From contig NC_084921.1 in assembly GCF_958298935.1 (NCBI RefSeq), positions 2,986,001 to 3,050,000 of the forward strand: a DNA stretch of 64,000 nucleotides, given 5' to 3'. How positions within the stretch are numbered: the stretch's first letter is position 1; each line of letters starts with the position of its first letter. The position numbers and the translations under genes are program-made. The notes under the pieces are model-generated. The model was not told where the DNA came from and searched no databases. It saw nothing but the letters and a program-made list of their open reading frames with translations. This DNA is from Phragmites australis (Eukaryota > Streptophyta > Magnoliopsida > Poales > Poaceae). Below are positions 10,640-21,441 of this stretch, piece after piece.

Positions 10640-12640
10640 TTCAGATCTGTCATGCATGATCACTGCATGAGTGATAATTTTAAGAAAATCACTGTACGAC
10701 GACATTCTATCGTATGTATGCACAATTCACATACATATACATATATAAAAAAGAAAAGAAGAAGGAAAAAAGAAAAAAGGAGAAGCCTCGGCTGGCCTTT
10801 TTTTCCTTTTGGACGGCCCGGCCCATTTTCCTCTCCCCTGCCATCGAGCCGGCCCAAGGCCCGACTCCCCCTCCTTTTCTTCTCCCTAGAGCCGCACGGG
10901 CCCAAGCGCATCTCCTTGCTCCTCTTCCTCCCTGAGCCACTCCCGTGCCTCCTCCTCTTGAGTGCGCCGCCATCCTGGCCAAGCCACCTTTCTCTCCCCT
11001 GGCCACACCACTCCATCACGCATGCCACGTCACTCCACTGTGCACGCCACACCTAACTCATCGCCTCTAGCCGAGCTCGCTACACTGCTCACCCTCTGGC
11101 CTAGCTCGCCGCACCACCCCTTTGACCAAGCTGCTGCACTAGCCGCCCTAGGGCAATGCTGAGCCACGCCCTCCCTGAGCCATCTCTTTCCTGTATCCCC
11201 CCTTTGGCCGGTGGACCACTGCCACCAGATCGATTTCCCCCAACCAACTCCTTCTCATCCCCAATCGTGCACAACCGGGACTCTTTGTCAAATCCCAACC
11301 GCCTCGACATTTATCTCTTCACGATGGAACCCTATCCCTGCCTATATAAGGTGTAGGGAGGGGGGTGCCCATGGAGGGTGATCGAATTTGGGGAGGCGAT
11401 ATATTCTGCTCTGGCCAAAGCCCTACAACATCGAGTTCTTGTCGCCGCCACCGCCGAGGAAGAGGGGAAAATCTTTGGGGTGTTGAGCGGAAACCCTGCT
11501 GCAGTGAAGTCCCGTCGTCACTCTCAAGCTCACAACGTCCGCAAGCTAGTCGCCGCATACACCGGCGACTCTGCCCAGACGCGATTTCGTCAAACGCTGT
11601 GAACACCGATCGCAAGTCGTCGTCCCTGTGAACACAAGCTACTTTGCCACCGTTATCATCTCGCAAGGTGAGCCCGGCCGTGCCTTCCCTTCCTCTGTTC
11701 GGCCACTGGTGGCATGATTTCATTATGACGCGTCGCCGCTGGCCCGAACCCGATCCCTGACATCCAAATCGGAGGTGGCAGCCCAATGCGATGTGGGTGC
11801 GTATGTTGCTTACTGTGTTGCACTTCTTCTTGGCCTTTGCGTTGGCGTGTTCTTGCTCTTTGTGCTTGCTATGTGCTAAGTGCCATGCCATCCTGCCATT
11901 GTACTGTTGGTTTTCCCGCCAGCAAGTGATGATAAAACTGAGGCCATGCTGCTCGTTGTGTTCCCTGTGGTGCCCTTGCTTTTGTCGTGCAAGGAGAAGA
12001 GGCCGGAGGCCATGCGACTATGTAGATCCTACTGTCCTGCTATCCTATGGCCACACTATGCTTTTACTGTGCTGAGCTGCGTCACGCTAAGCCGTGTGAC
12101 GCCGAGATCTGTTGCTGCGGTCCTTCTATTGGTGCAATGTGTTGTTGCTATCTTGATTTCTGGATGCGTGTGGGCCGTTCTCCTACAACCCCATAAATTC
12201 CGATGTTCGTACCGCACTGCTAGCTCACCTCTTTCTACATACATGTGCTGAGGCCATACATGTCGATGATGATCCGGGATACATAAATAGTCCAAAAAGC
12301 TCATGCTGGACTGTTATCTTGTTTCTTTACTTGTTTTATTTCTAATACTTACATCGCTTGGTCTTTGTTGCATGTGACTACAACCTTGCAGACTCAGAGA
12401 TGATCTCGATATGATGACCGCCAGCGCAGTGTAATCGGAGGTGTCCCGAAGAGACGGGCATAATTAACCATAGTCGCTTTACGAAGCCTCGTGAACTAAG
12501 ACAAAGCAATCGCCAAATCATACGAGATAGTCAGATAGCGTGTTCGTTGTGGAGTAACATGTATAATATGATAAACTTGTACTTTATGATTTCGACATAA
12601 ATGAATAAAGTTTACATATTTTCAATTATTATATTCTCCT
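10640..12640 (+). mobile_element. LTR-like promoter/leader block (candidate solo LTR)
   Basis: An A-rich start, a long pyrimidine-rich section, a clear TATATAA at 11343-11349, a GC-rich leader with a splice-donor-like GGTGAGCC near 11667, and a tail with AATAAAG near 12606 together have the order U3-TATA-R-polyadenylation seen in large grass gypsy LTRs. No gag or pol follows and no TG...CA pair with a target duplication could be fixed, so the ends are approximate. The open frames here, up to 190 codons on the minus strand, match nothing recognisable. Confidence 0.4.
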
Positions 12641-12984
12641 GTCTTTCGCATAGTTGGTATACTGGCATGCCCGCAATTTTATAATCAAAGCTATAAATAT
12701 AATATAATTCGGCGCGAGTTTCCCTCACGCCAAACAATCAGTTAAAGTTTCTAGCCATCTTAATTTGCCTCAATATTACCACCCCAACTAGAAGCAATGG
12801 TACGTGCGTCTTCTTTGATGGGTGGAAATGGACTCTTTGGCGATGATGGTGGCATGGTTGATTAGGTTAGATTAAAATCATGCTAGAGTTAGGCAAGATT
12901 CACCCAGCCATTGATAACATGCGGCAAATGAGACATCATGGCTAGGCAACATGGATGTCACCCATGGGGAGCTAGTAGAGGCCA

Positions 12985-14727
12985 TGATGACAAGTTAGGG
13001 TTTACAGGAGATGGTTAGGGGCAACGGATCAGATAGTAGGTACGAACGGCCGAAGACATGGAAGAATGGAGGGTGAAAAGAGAGGTGGAGAGGCAAAGGA
13101 GGATGAGGCATGTGGTGGTGTTAGCGGTGCAGCATGTGAGTATAGCACTCATATTGGAAGGATGGCGGCCAGATAGGTGCGAGGACGATGACAATTAGGT
13201 AACGGTGGAGAGAATATAAATTTAGAAGGTGGACATTGCTATGGAATATTAGGCCTAGATCTGATGTCCTGAAAGAAGGTCTAGATTTAGTGGACCAAAC
13301 ATTGACTACATTTTTAGGAATTTACACCCAGGTTATGTGTAGGAAGTTCCATATAAAATTTGTTGGCTTCGCCGGGAAAACTTATTGGCGCACAACGAGT
13401 TGAAAGGCCTGATTAACAAACTTTCTGCTAGAGTGGGCCCAAAATAGTCGGTTTCTTCTGTTGGGTTGGAGGCGCTAATCTAGATCTAGTGTCATCATAA
13501 AAAAAGTGTCCAGATCTTGTGGATAAAAAATTGTACATATGTGTCCAAGACACTTGTTGCAGGCTAAAAAATGTAGATCCCATTAGTCTACGTCTCCAAA
13601 TTGAACGTTAGGATATTTTACATATAATCACTTAAGTAACAATTTTGAGAAGTGAAATTTATAACCTCTAGATCTGCTTCAAGATTAATGCCTCGGTTGG
13701 CCGTGGTGGTGGAAGTGTCTTTTTTTATTGTCTGGACCTGCTTCAAGATTAATGCCTCAATTGGTCACGGTGGTGGAAGTGTGTTCTTTGATTGTTGTAG
13801 GTCAAAGTTGGGTTAGAGTTGGCATTCACCTAGTCTTTGGTATTTGGCGGTGGATGCGACATTGTGGCAATGCCGCAAGGGCTCCACCGATGAGGGGGAG
13901 GAGACCACGATGTCAAGCTAGGGTTATAGAGAGATGATTGAGGGTAGTGAATCGAATAGTGGGGACAAACCACCGAATACAAGAAACAAAGGGAGATGGC
14001 AGGGGATGAAGAGGATAGGCGAAGAAGGTGGTGGCGCACAGGTGGTGCTAGCAGTAATGCATCATGTGAGGTGAATGCGGTGGCGGCTTGCAAGTGCAAA
14101 GGGCGGTGGCAGGGTGGGTGAGGAGGAGGGAAAGGGTTAGGTAGGGGTGAAAAATATATTTAGGAGATGGGGATTGATCTATCATATAAGATCCCAATAA
14201 TCTAGTGTACTCGCAAACAAAAGGATTAGATCTGGTGGAAAAAAGACTAGATTTTTAAGAAACCACCCAGGTTCTAAACATATGGTAGAGGGTAATGGAG
14301 ACAATATCTATGAACCACCAAAAACAAGGAAGAAATGGAGGTCGCATGGGACGAAGAGGAGGATGATAGCGGTGGCAATAGCACAACATGTGAGGTAAAT
14401 GCGGCGACGTGTAGATGTGAAGGGTTTTGACTGGGTGGATGGGGAGGACGGGAATTTGGTAAGGGTGGGAAATATATTTAGGAGGTAGGAATTGACCTAT
14501 TAGCATATGAAATTCAGATCCACTGTCCTCGCAAACTAAAAGATCATGATCCGGTGGGAAAAAAAGAAGACTGGATTTCGAGAAACCACTCGAGTTACAC
14601 GTAGAAAGTTCTAAATTAGTTCGTTGGGCCTCACAAAAGAAAAATTGCTGGCGCGAAGAACTGTGCTTGATTAACGAATCCCCCAAGTGGAGCAGGCCCA
14701 AAATAGTCAATTTCTTCTGTTGGGCTA
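12985..14727. repeat. Three diverged tandem copies of a 400-500 bp unit
   Basis: Three blocks share an ordered set of phrases. Copy A is about 12985-13469, copy B about 13905-14260 and copy C about 14280-14727. Shared phrases are GTTAGGG..GAGATGG, GAAT..GGGGACAA..CC..ACA, CATGTGAGG, AAATATATTTAGGAG, AAACCACCCAGGTT and, in A and C only, GCCCAAAATAGTC followed by TTTCTTCTGTTGGG (ending 13466 and 14724). Divergence is high, with many indels. No protein is recognisable. Confidence 0.6.
13674..13800. repeat. 64-bp tandem duplication
   Basis: CTGCTTCAAGATTAATGCCT begins at 13674 and again at 13738. The copies share the following TGGCCGTGGTGGTGGAAGTG-like text with few differences. It lies between copies A and B of the longer repeat. 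Confidence 0.9.
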
Positions 14728-14802
14728 GATGTGATGTCCCATGGCTGAACTAACGAAGCATCCGACCTCTTCTTTCTCGGATGGAGTCCGCAAAGGGCCC
14801 CC

Positions 14803-15077
14803 CTTAGACCATGGCCAAGGGTTTCCTTTCATGGTCTAAATTCCCGTCGTGAAGGAATTTCGTTCCCTTCAGCGCTCCAATGGTTTTTCTTCGCGGTTCC
14901 CGTCACGAAGGGATTTTCAGAGTCATTCCCTTCAGGACGAGATTCTTTCTCCTTTTCCTTCGCGATTTCTCTCGAAGGAAAGCTGTTGGAGATGAGAAAA
15001 AAATAAAAGGAATGAGAACCGAAAAGAGAATCGAGAAAGAAATGAAATGAAGATAATATAGTTGGAAATGGTCTCAG
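14803..15077. mobile_element. Small inverted-repeat element (MITE candidate)
   Basis: The left end CTTAGACCATGGCCAA pairs with the right end, whose minus-strand text is CTGAGACCATTTCCAA. The interior is low in complexity and non-coding. No target duplication is visible, so the family is unassigned. Confidence 0.4.
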
Positions 15078-16666
15078 ATATATATGAAAAAAAAATCCCT
15101 CAAGAAAGAAAGAAGAGGAGCCCGCAAAGGGTAGATGAGATCATGCGTTCCCGATACCGATCCTTTGTGTGAACGCTAGCTAGCTGCTTTGAGTGGTTCG
15201 GGTCGCATCGTATTAATAGATGCAAGACAGGAGGCGACCAGTATATTTTTTTTTTGCGAATGTAGTAATCTTAAATCTTACAAGACACGATTCATGTCGT
15301 ACCTGATATCACAAAAAGAAAAGGTGCTCGTAGAAGAGGAGTACCGTACCTACCATCAGTGCGACTTGTGAAGGAGGTCGGTTGTATTCGCCAAAAGCTA
15401 CGGTACATGTACACAGTACACTGGACACATATGCGTGTACATACGTGCCTTGTTTTCCAACACATATGACCGTCTCCGATCTACCAAGAGGAAACAAGAA
15501 GGTAGAGATACTCTGGGATTTCTTTTCGGGAGAGAGAGAGATCTTTGCACCGGCCGGCCGGCCAGCTTCAGTTAACCACAGATATTATTCTGTTGCAAAT
15601 TGACTAACACGCACTCAGCTCGATCATCTGATCACTGCTAAGCCTTGCTAAATAAAGAGATCGAGAGTGATACGTGCAGTGGATGCATGCACACGCGTGT
15701 CGGGCGTCATGGGTGACGCGCCAAATTAAATGACCTTGGGGCCTGGGGATTCGAATCTCCCCCGGTCGGCTCGGCTTATCGCCCAAGCTACGACAGCATC
15801 GCATCGACCACCTTGGAGATATTCCAATTCCAGCCCCAGGCAGGCCATCGACCTGCAGATCCAGCGGCACACATGTGCTTCCATCTTGGCCACACTTAGT
15901 GGTGGAGCTAGTTTTTTTTTAAAGTTAGTTAGGTACTCCAAATTTTTATAAGACCGTAAATTTAATATACAAGAATAAGATTACAAAAATTATAATATAA
16001 ATATATTAAAAATATCTCATAAAACCATAAATTCAACAAATAAATTTAAAATTTACGAAAATGATAATATAACTAGTTTAAATATGAAATAAGATCTTAC
16101 ATAAATTACAATACTACCTGTCTCCTGCAACAGGCACGTCGAGCGACAAGCGCGGGTTGGTAGCATCGTGGGCTCACGATGAAGCTGTGAGTGATTGATC
16201 CAGCGCGGTTACCTAGGGATGGAAAATTTAGTGTTGGCTAGAGAGGGGATGGGGAATTGAGGATGGGGAGGTCGGTCTGGGAGGTCACCTACGTCGATGT
16301 GAAGATGTTCAGCGGCAGGAGCTGATGGAGTCTGGGCCTTTCCTTGTTCCTAGTTGGGTCGTGGGTTGGCTACTAATAAAAAAAAAAAGTCAAAATCGCA
16401 GGGTAGTGCTGAGCTTATGGACATGACCATCTTGTAGCTCTGCCCATGCTGTGATGTGGGACCAGAAAGATGCATTATATTGCATGCGTCCAGCAGCTCA
16501 GTCGCCGGCTATCTTCTAATCTGACTGTGCTCCGATATTTCCATGCGGGGCCCAGAGTGCGCGACTGCTCAAGTGCCGATTCGGAGTCATTCATTTCATG
16601 ACATAAATATCCAAAGAAAATATCGAGAACATACAAAAACAAGACGATACTAAAAGAAGAAAAGGA
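15078..16666. other. Intergenic, left of the BBX gene; no gene seen
   Basis: Contains a very AT-rich block (15910-16125) and an A run near 16380. Short frames only. A tRNA T-arm-like string near 15745-15761 has no matching acceptor or anticodon arm. The right part is the distal promoter of the BBX gene. Confidence 0.5.
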
Positions 16667-16671
16667 ATGCC

Positions 16672-16748
16672 GACGTGGATCTCCAGCCGCGTGGGCCGGC
16701 CCTGCGCGAATGGGAGCCTACGACGTCGCCCTTGCTCGCCTCCACGTG
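16672..16748. promoter_or_regulatory. Cluster of three ACGT-core elements (G-box and C-box types)
   Basis: GACGTGG (16672-16678), GACGTC (16722-16727) and the G-box CACGTG (16743-16748) lie within 77 bp, about 300-380 bp before the BBX start codon. ACGT cores are binding sites of bZIP factors such as HY5, a known partner and regulator of several class IV BBX proteins. Regulation here is inferred from the motifs only. Confidence 0.45.
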
Positions 16749-17050
16749 CCGCCGGTCAGTTCCGTCCAGCGCTGCCGCCCGCGCGCGATAATATCTCCCG
16801 CCTCCGCTGCCGCGGCGGACGGCGCAGCTTCACCTCACCTCCCAACCGCCCGCGTGTGAGTTGTGACGCTGACCGCATCGGGATCAAGCAACCAACACGA
16901 CACACCCGACAAAACCGCGCCGCTTCTGTGCTCTCTTCTCTTCTCTGCCTACCCAATCCACTACGCCATCCGCCCTCTCCTCCGCCTTCCTTCCTGCAAC
17001 AGCCGGCGCGAATCGGTTCGTGGTCGTGGCCGCCGTACCGTAGCTGGTCG

Positions 17051-18476
17051 ATGAAGGTGCTGTGCTCCGCGTGCGAGGCGGCCGAGGCGCGCGTGCTCTG
17101 CTGCGCTGACGAGGCCGCCCTCTGCGCCCGCTGCGACCGCGAAATCCACGCCGCCAACCGGCTCGCCGGCAAGCACCACCGCCTGCCCCTCCTCCCACCC
17201 GCCGCCGTCTCTGCACCAAACTGCGACATATGCCAGGTACGTATACCCGGGAAGGGATCGAGTACCCCCAAATCTCGGCAAAAATAAGTTTTTTTTCCCT
17301 CTCCCTTCGTCCCTGAGCAACTTGACACGACTGACGAGTCCCCTGTTTCCGGCTGGTTCGCCAGGAATCCCACGCCTACTTCTTCTGCGTCGAGGACCGC
17401 GCGTTGCTTTGCCGGAGCTGCGACGTCGCCGTGCACACGGCCAACGCCTTCGTCTCCTCGCACCGCAGGTTCCTCCTCACCGGCGTCCAGGTCGGCCTCC
17501 AGTCTGACGCCCAAGAACCAGAGACGCAGCCGCCCCACGCCTCAGCAGCAGCTCCCCTTCAAACGCCCCCGCCGCCACCCGCAAAGAAGGGGGGCAGCAG
17601 CCCGGCGCCGCTCTACAGCGACGACGAAATCGACTGGGCGACTGGCCCGGACGTCGGCATCACTGGGGACCTGCCCGACTGGTCGGTCGTCAACGAGCAG
17701 TTCAGTGCTCCGGTGCCGAGGCCCGCGGAGTCGGTGGTGATCAAACCCCCCCCGAAGCGGAGCCCCCGGGAGCCCGTCGCGGCGGCGTTCGCCGGCCATG
17801 GTAGCCTCGCCGGGGGCATGCCGGACTGGCCGCTGGACGAGTTCTTGGGGTTCTCGGAGTTCAATGCCGGTCGCGGCTTCACCGAGAATGGCATGCCCAA
17901 GGTCAGTACTGACTTCTTCTTGCATTGTTTTCTTATAACACACTTTCTGGTAGCAATTTCGAAAATTATCAGTAATTTTGAAAAATTTAGGTTGTGCAGA
18001 GTTGATCTTGTTGGTTATGTAATCTACCCTGAAATTTGAGTCCAATTCTCTGACTCTGAAATATTTCTGATCACAATTCATGTTCTTAGCCAAAATCGAT
18101 CTCTGAACGTCTGGTGCACACTGTTGGTAGTCCAACCTGACACTGGCACGTCCATATGCAGGCTGACAGCGGGAAGCTCGGGAGCACCCACGCCGACGGC
18201 TCGCCGTCGCCGAACGGCCGGTCGTCGTCTGACTCGGCGCAGAACTTCTTCGGTCAGGTGCCGGAGGTCCACCAGTGGTTCGTGCCGGAGCTCCCCTCCC
18301 CGCCCACGGCCTCAGGGCTTCACTGGTACGAGGGACATCGCCACAGCGGCGGCGCCGCCACCGACGCCGCCGCTGTGTTCGTGCCTGACATCTCATCCCC
18401 GGAGAACCCCTTCCGGTGCTTCGCCGCCGCCGGCCAGCCGCAGCCAGCGCCCGCGAAGCGCCGGAGAAGATGTTAA
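17051..18476 (+). CDS. BBX: Double B-box zinc-finger transcription factor (BBX class IV, BBX20-22 type)
   Basis: Three exons, 17051-17236, 17365-17901 and 18162-18476, join in phase 0 at GT/AG borders and give 345 residues. B-box 1 (about residues 5-43) has C5, C8, C17, D20, C25, C28, H33 and H42. B-box 2 (about 58-97) has C58, C61, C70, D73, C78, C81, H86 and H95 and is split by intron 1 after residue 62. There is no CCT domain. The middle is proline- and acid-rich with two PDW/LPDW motifs, and the protein ends in a basic KRRRRC tail that could act in nuclear import. Proteins of this class are nuclear co-regulators in photomorphogenesis and usually work with HY5-type bZIPs. The start MKVLCSAC is the family's usual one; the frame stays open upstream to an ATG at 16667, but that extension is low-complexity and unlike the family. 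It looks intact. The exact paralogue (BBX20, 21 or 22) is not resolved. Confidence 0.93.
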
Positions 18477-18533
18477 CGTGACACAAAGGAAGAACGTCGT
18501 CTTCAGTACTAGAGTGGCGCAGGTTTGCAAGAA

Positions 18534-19364
18534 GGGATAAATGCAAAAACCCCCCCAAAAGTCACTTGGATTTTGACTTTCCCCCCAAAAGTTGTTTTGT
18601 TGCAAAAAACCCTCCAAATGTTTGATTTTGTTGCAAAAACACCCCCAAAAATTCAAAAAAAAAATTTAAAAAATCACAAAAAATTCTAAAAAAAACTAGA
18701 GACAATTATAAGAACTTTTGTGAAATTTGTTTTAAAAAATAATATCCTTTGCATCATATTTCATGGAGGGTAAGTTTGAAAAAAAAGAAAAACTTGCAAC
18801 TCATTTATTAATTCGAGTTAAATGCATAGTTAATTATTTACTAATCCAAAAATCATGAAACAAAATTTTCTAGTCTTCTTACATGATCCTCTATCTTGTA
18901 AAAATACATGAAATCTTGAATTAGTTATTGTAACGTGCAGAATTGAGTAAATGTGTTATAGATAGATTAATTCATAACTAATCCATAACACCCCCAAAAT
19001 TAGTGAAACCAATTTTATTAGTTTACTTAAACAATTATTTGTGTAGGAAAAATAATGGTAGACATGAAAAAGTTAAAATAACATGAGTTAATAAATGAGT
19101 TGCACATTTATCTTTTTTTTCTAAACTTCCTCTCCATGAAATATGATGCAAAGGATATTATTTTTGAAAACAAATTTCACAGAAGGTCTTAGAATTGTCT
19201 TTAGTTTTTTTTAGAATTTTTGAATGATTTTTTTAGTTTTTTAAATTTTTAGGGGGTTTTTTCAACAAAGTCAAACTTTTAGGGGGTTTTTTGCAACAAA
19301 ATAACTTTTGGAGGGGAAAGTCAAAATCCAAGTGACTTTGGGGGGGGGGGTTTGCAGTTTTCCC
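18534..19364. mobile_element. Long-TIR MULE-type foldback element (MITE) in BBX 3' UTR
   Basis: 831 bp flanked by the perfect 9-bp direct repeat TTGCAAGAA (18525-18533 and 19365-19373), the duplication size of Mutator-like elements. The termini begin GGGATAAATGCAAA on the left and GGGAAAACTGCAAA on the right (minus strand). The inverted repeats extend about 290 bp inward, including CAAAAGTCACTTGGATTTTG and the GCAACTCATTTATTAA block, leaving only a short AT-rich centre, so nearly the whole element can fold on itself. No coding capacity. It begins 58 bp after the BBX stop codon. Confidence 0.92.
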
Positions 19365-19373
19365 TTGCAAGAA

Positions 19374-19893
19374 ACAAAAGCTTGGTGTGTTCGATGTTCT
19401 AGGTACTTTCATGGCGAGAAATCGTAGCTCGTAGGGTAAGTACAGTGCTAGATGCTACCTAGCTAGGCAGGACGTGATCGAGACGTGAGGATTGCTTGGA
19501 GAAGATGAAGCAGACAGATAGCAGTAGTAGCAGTTCTTGGGCCTCATTAACTAGGGGATCTGTGTAACTTGTATTGTATTACGTTGCTTGTGTGGAAAAG
19601 AAGACAATATAATGGCGAAGATTGCATGCCACTGGTACGGCAGTGGTTTTGCTGGTGCGCTATTCTGAATCTGTTGGACAGTCACAAGAACAATTATGTG
19701 ATGTATAAGCTCGACCTGACGAAGACTGTGCATCGATTAATTGTCGTTAGTTGAGCCCTGTTATGCACTAATTAAATTGTCTTAGACTTGCCAGACGACT
19801 GCACCGCACTAGCGGGTAAAGTAGGAGCAACAATATTGATGCCCGTTTCAACACTATACTCATTCACCGTGCTAATCCCGCGACACAGGTCTC
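19374..19893 (+). other. Probable continuation of BBX 3' UTR, then intergenic
   Basis: Immediately after the foldback element, sequence with plant 3'-UTR character (TTGTATTGTATT and TGTGTAACTTG near 19560-19580) continues to about 19600. If the gene's original 3' end lay here, the element split the UTR. No other gene is seen. Confidence 0.35.
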
Positions 19894-19898
19894 ACCTT

Positions 19899-20122
19899 TG
19901 TTACAAAATCTGAAGTTCAGAACCGTATACGGATCCATCTCGATCTCTTAAAAAAAATTAATTATATTTTTTAAAAGTTTTTGATACTATATATATAAGT
20001 AGAACTTTTCATCGTAAATATAGATGAATAAAAAATAAACAACTTTTCCTATATATTGTATCTTATTTGTAATTGTTCTCTCGAGGGATTGTTCGACTAC
20101 ACTCAACAGCAATTCCTTAATA
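19899..20122 (+). repeat. 5' LTR of the copia element
   Basis: Begins TGTTACAAAATCTGAAG and aligns along its length with the 3' LTR, sharing ATGAATAAAAAATAAAC and ATTGTTCTCTCGAG. TATA-like ACTATATATATAAG lies near 19990. The end is set by alignment to the 3' LTR. Confidence 0.85.
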
Positions 20123-20368
20123 GATTATTAGCACGAGACTCTGCCGGAGACCAACGTAGGAAATCGGATCGTCTCTTTTCGTAAAGATTGAAAGGCACAA
20201 TCAATTCGGTACGAATTCTCGTTACTACCTTTTTTTTACATCACAATACATCTGGAATCGCATTGCATGAATAGTAGTGGTTGCATGAACAATAACAGAT
20301 GCGTAAACAATATCATCTGATCTCTTGAATCGCATTGAACTCGGCATTGCGTCGATGGAGCAGTACTG

Positions 20369-21300
20369 GTGGGACCTGTAGCAGCCATCACGCCACCGAA
20401 CGAACACCGGCAACCGTTCCCTTGCACAGTACGCTGTGGCTCGATGGCCACCGCCACAGATCGAAAAGAAAAAAGATTTAGGGGAAAGTACACCGCTGCT
20501 ATTGGCCTTGGAACAAGTAGTGCAATGGTTCCCACGAAGGATGAGAATGATCAGACACTTTATTTTCTCCGCCACCATCTCTCTCCAACTTTGAAGAATA
20601 AGTACATGGCAATGACTAGCGTTAAGGCACTATGGGACGCGCACTTCAGGAGCATTTTGAGTGCCTTAAGTACACCATCAAGTCTCTTGCAGAGCAAGAA
20701 TGAGTCCAGCTTTGTTTTTATTACTACAAGCATGTTAGAGAGTACAAATCTGCGCTGCACTATATTTACACACTTCTGTGTCTCTATGGGAAAGTGATCG
20801 TAGAAGAGGAGAAAATCGAGAAGACTCTCTCTAGTTTCCACCCTAATACAGTAGAATTCGCACGCAATCACTATCAATCAAAACACAAGAAGTATTCTGA
20901 ACTAATTGACGTGTTACGGCTTCATTAAGTTTGACGAAGTCATAAACAAGAACTTTTTATCCCAGTCGCATGGGAAGAGCAGTGGCCTAGAAATCAACCA
21001 CAACTCTTTCAAAGCACGCAAGAACCGTAATAAGAAGCGAGAGAAGGAAGGAAGAAAAGTGGTAGCAAATAAAGTCAAACCTGGTGATGATAATGGCAAG
21101 ACAAAGAAGGCAATTAAGCCATATGATGAGTAGAATTGGACATATTATAAGTGTGGTGTTTGGGGCCATTGGTCCTAAATCTGCAAAGAACCAAAGCATG
21201 TTGTGGAAGCATTCCGGAAGAAAAAAAGCAGCCATAAGCACGCCTCACCATTGTAGTGGGGACGGAGGTGGACAAAGTAGCCGTAGTTGAAGGGGAAGCA
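20369..21300 (+). pseudogene. copia gag (UBN2-type) with zinc knuckle, broken
   Basis: Several frames together read as a copia Gag. A segment with FLRHHL and ALWDAHF (about 20565-20650) matches the UBN2/gag core, and TLSSFHP with KKYSELI (about 20825-20910) matches its C-terminal half. A basic linker follows, then a CCHC-like knuckle region near 21135-21185 (YYKCGVWGHW, with a stop before the last cysteine). The start is not preserved. Gag would coat element RNA in cytoplasmic particles. The reading frame shifts at least twice. Confidence 0.7.
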
Positions 21301-21441
21301 TCTCACATGGAAGTTGATGACGCTCCCGCACTAGCAGTAAATGACCTCCCAATGAAGGATGCAAAGACCTCTATTTTGCCCTCCTTCACTACCATAGTGA
21401 AAGTGCCTAGAGGGGAGGGTGAATAGGCTTTTCTGAAAATT

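Noticed and set aside
11319..11891. 190-codon minus-strand frame
   Set aside because: Lies opposite an LTR-like TATA and leader; no recognisable protein and no start context.
14255..14710. 151-codon minus-strand frame
   Set aside because: Falls entirely within a diverged tandem repeat; the equivalent frame is not open in the other copies.
15745..15761. tRNA T-arm-like string (GGGGATTCGAATCTCCC)
   Set aside because: No matching acceptor stem, D-arm or anticodon arm at the right distance.
16756..17538. 260-codon minus-strand frame opposite the BBX gene
   Set aside because: Shadow of GC-rich BBX coding DNA; the plus strand has two complete B-boxes and canonical introns.
17542..18558. 338-codon minus-strand frame opposite BBX exons 2-3
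   Set aside because: Crosses an intron and a UTR of the BBX gene, contains no domain, and is an antisense by-product.
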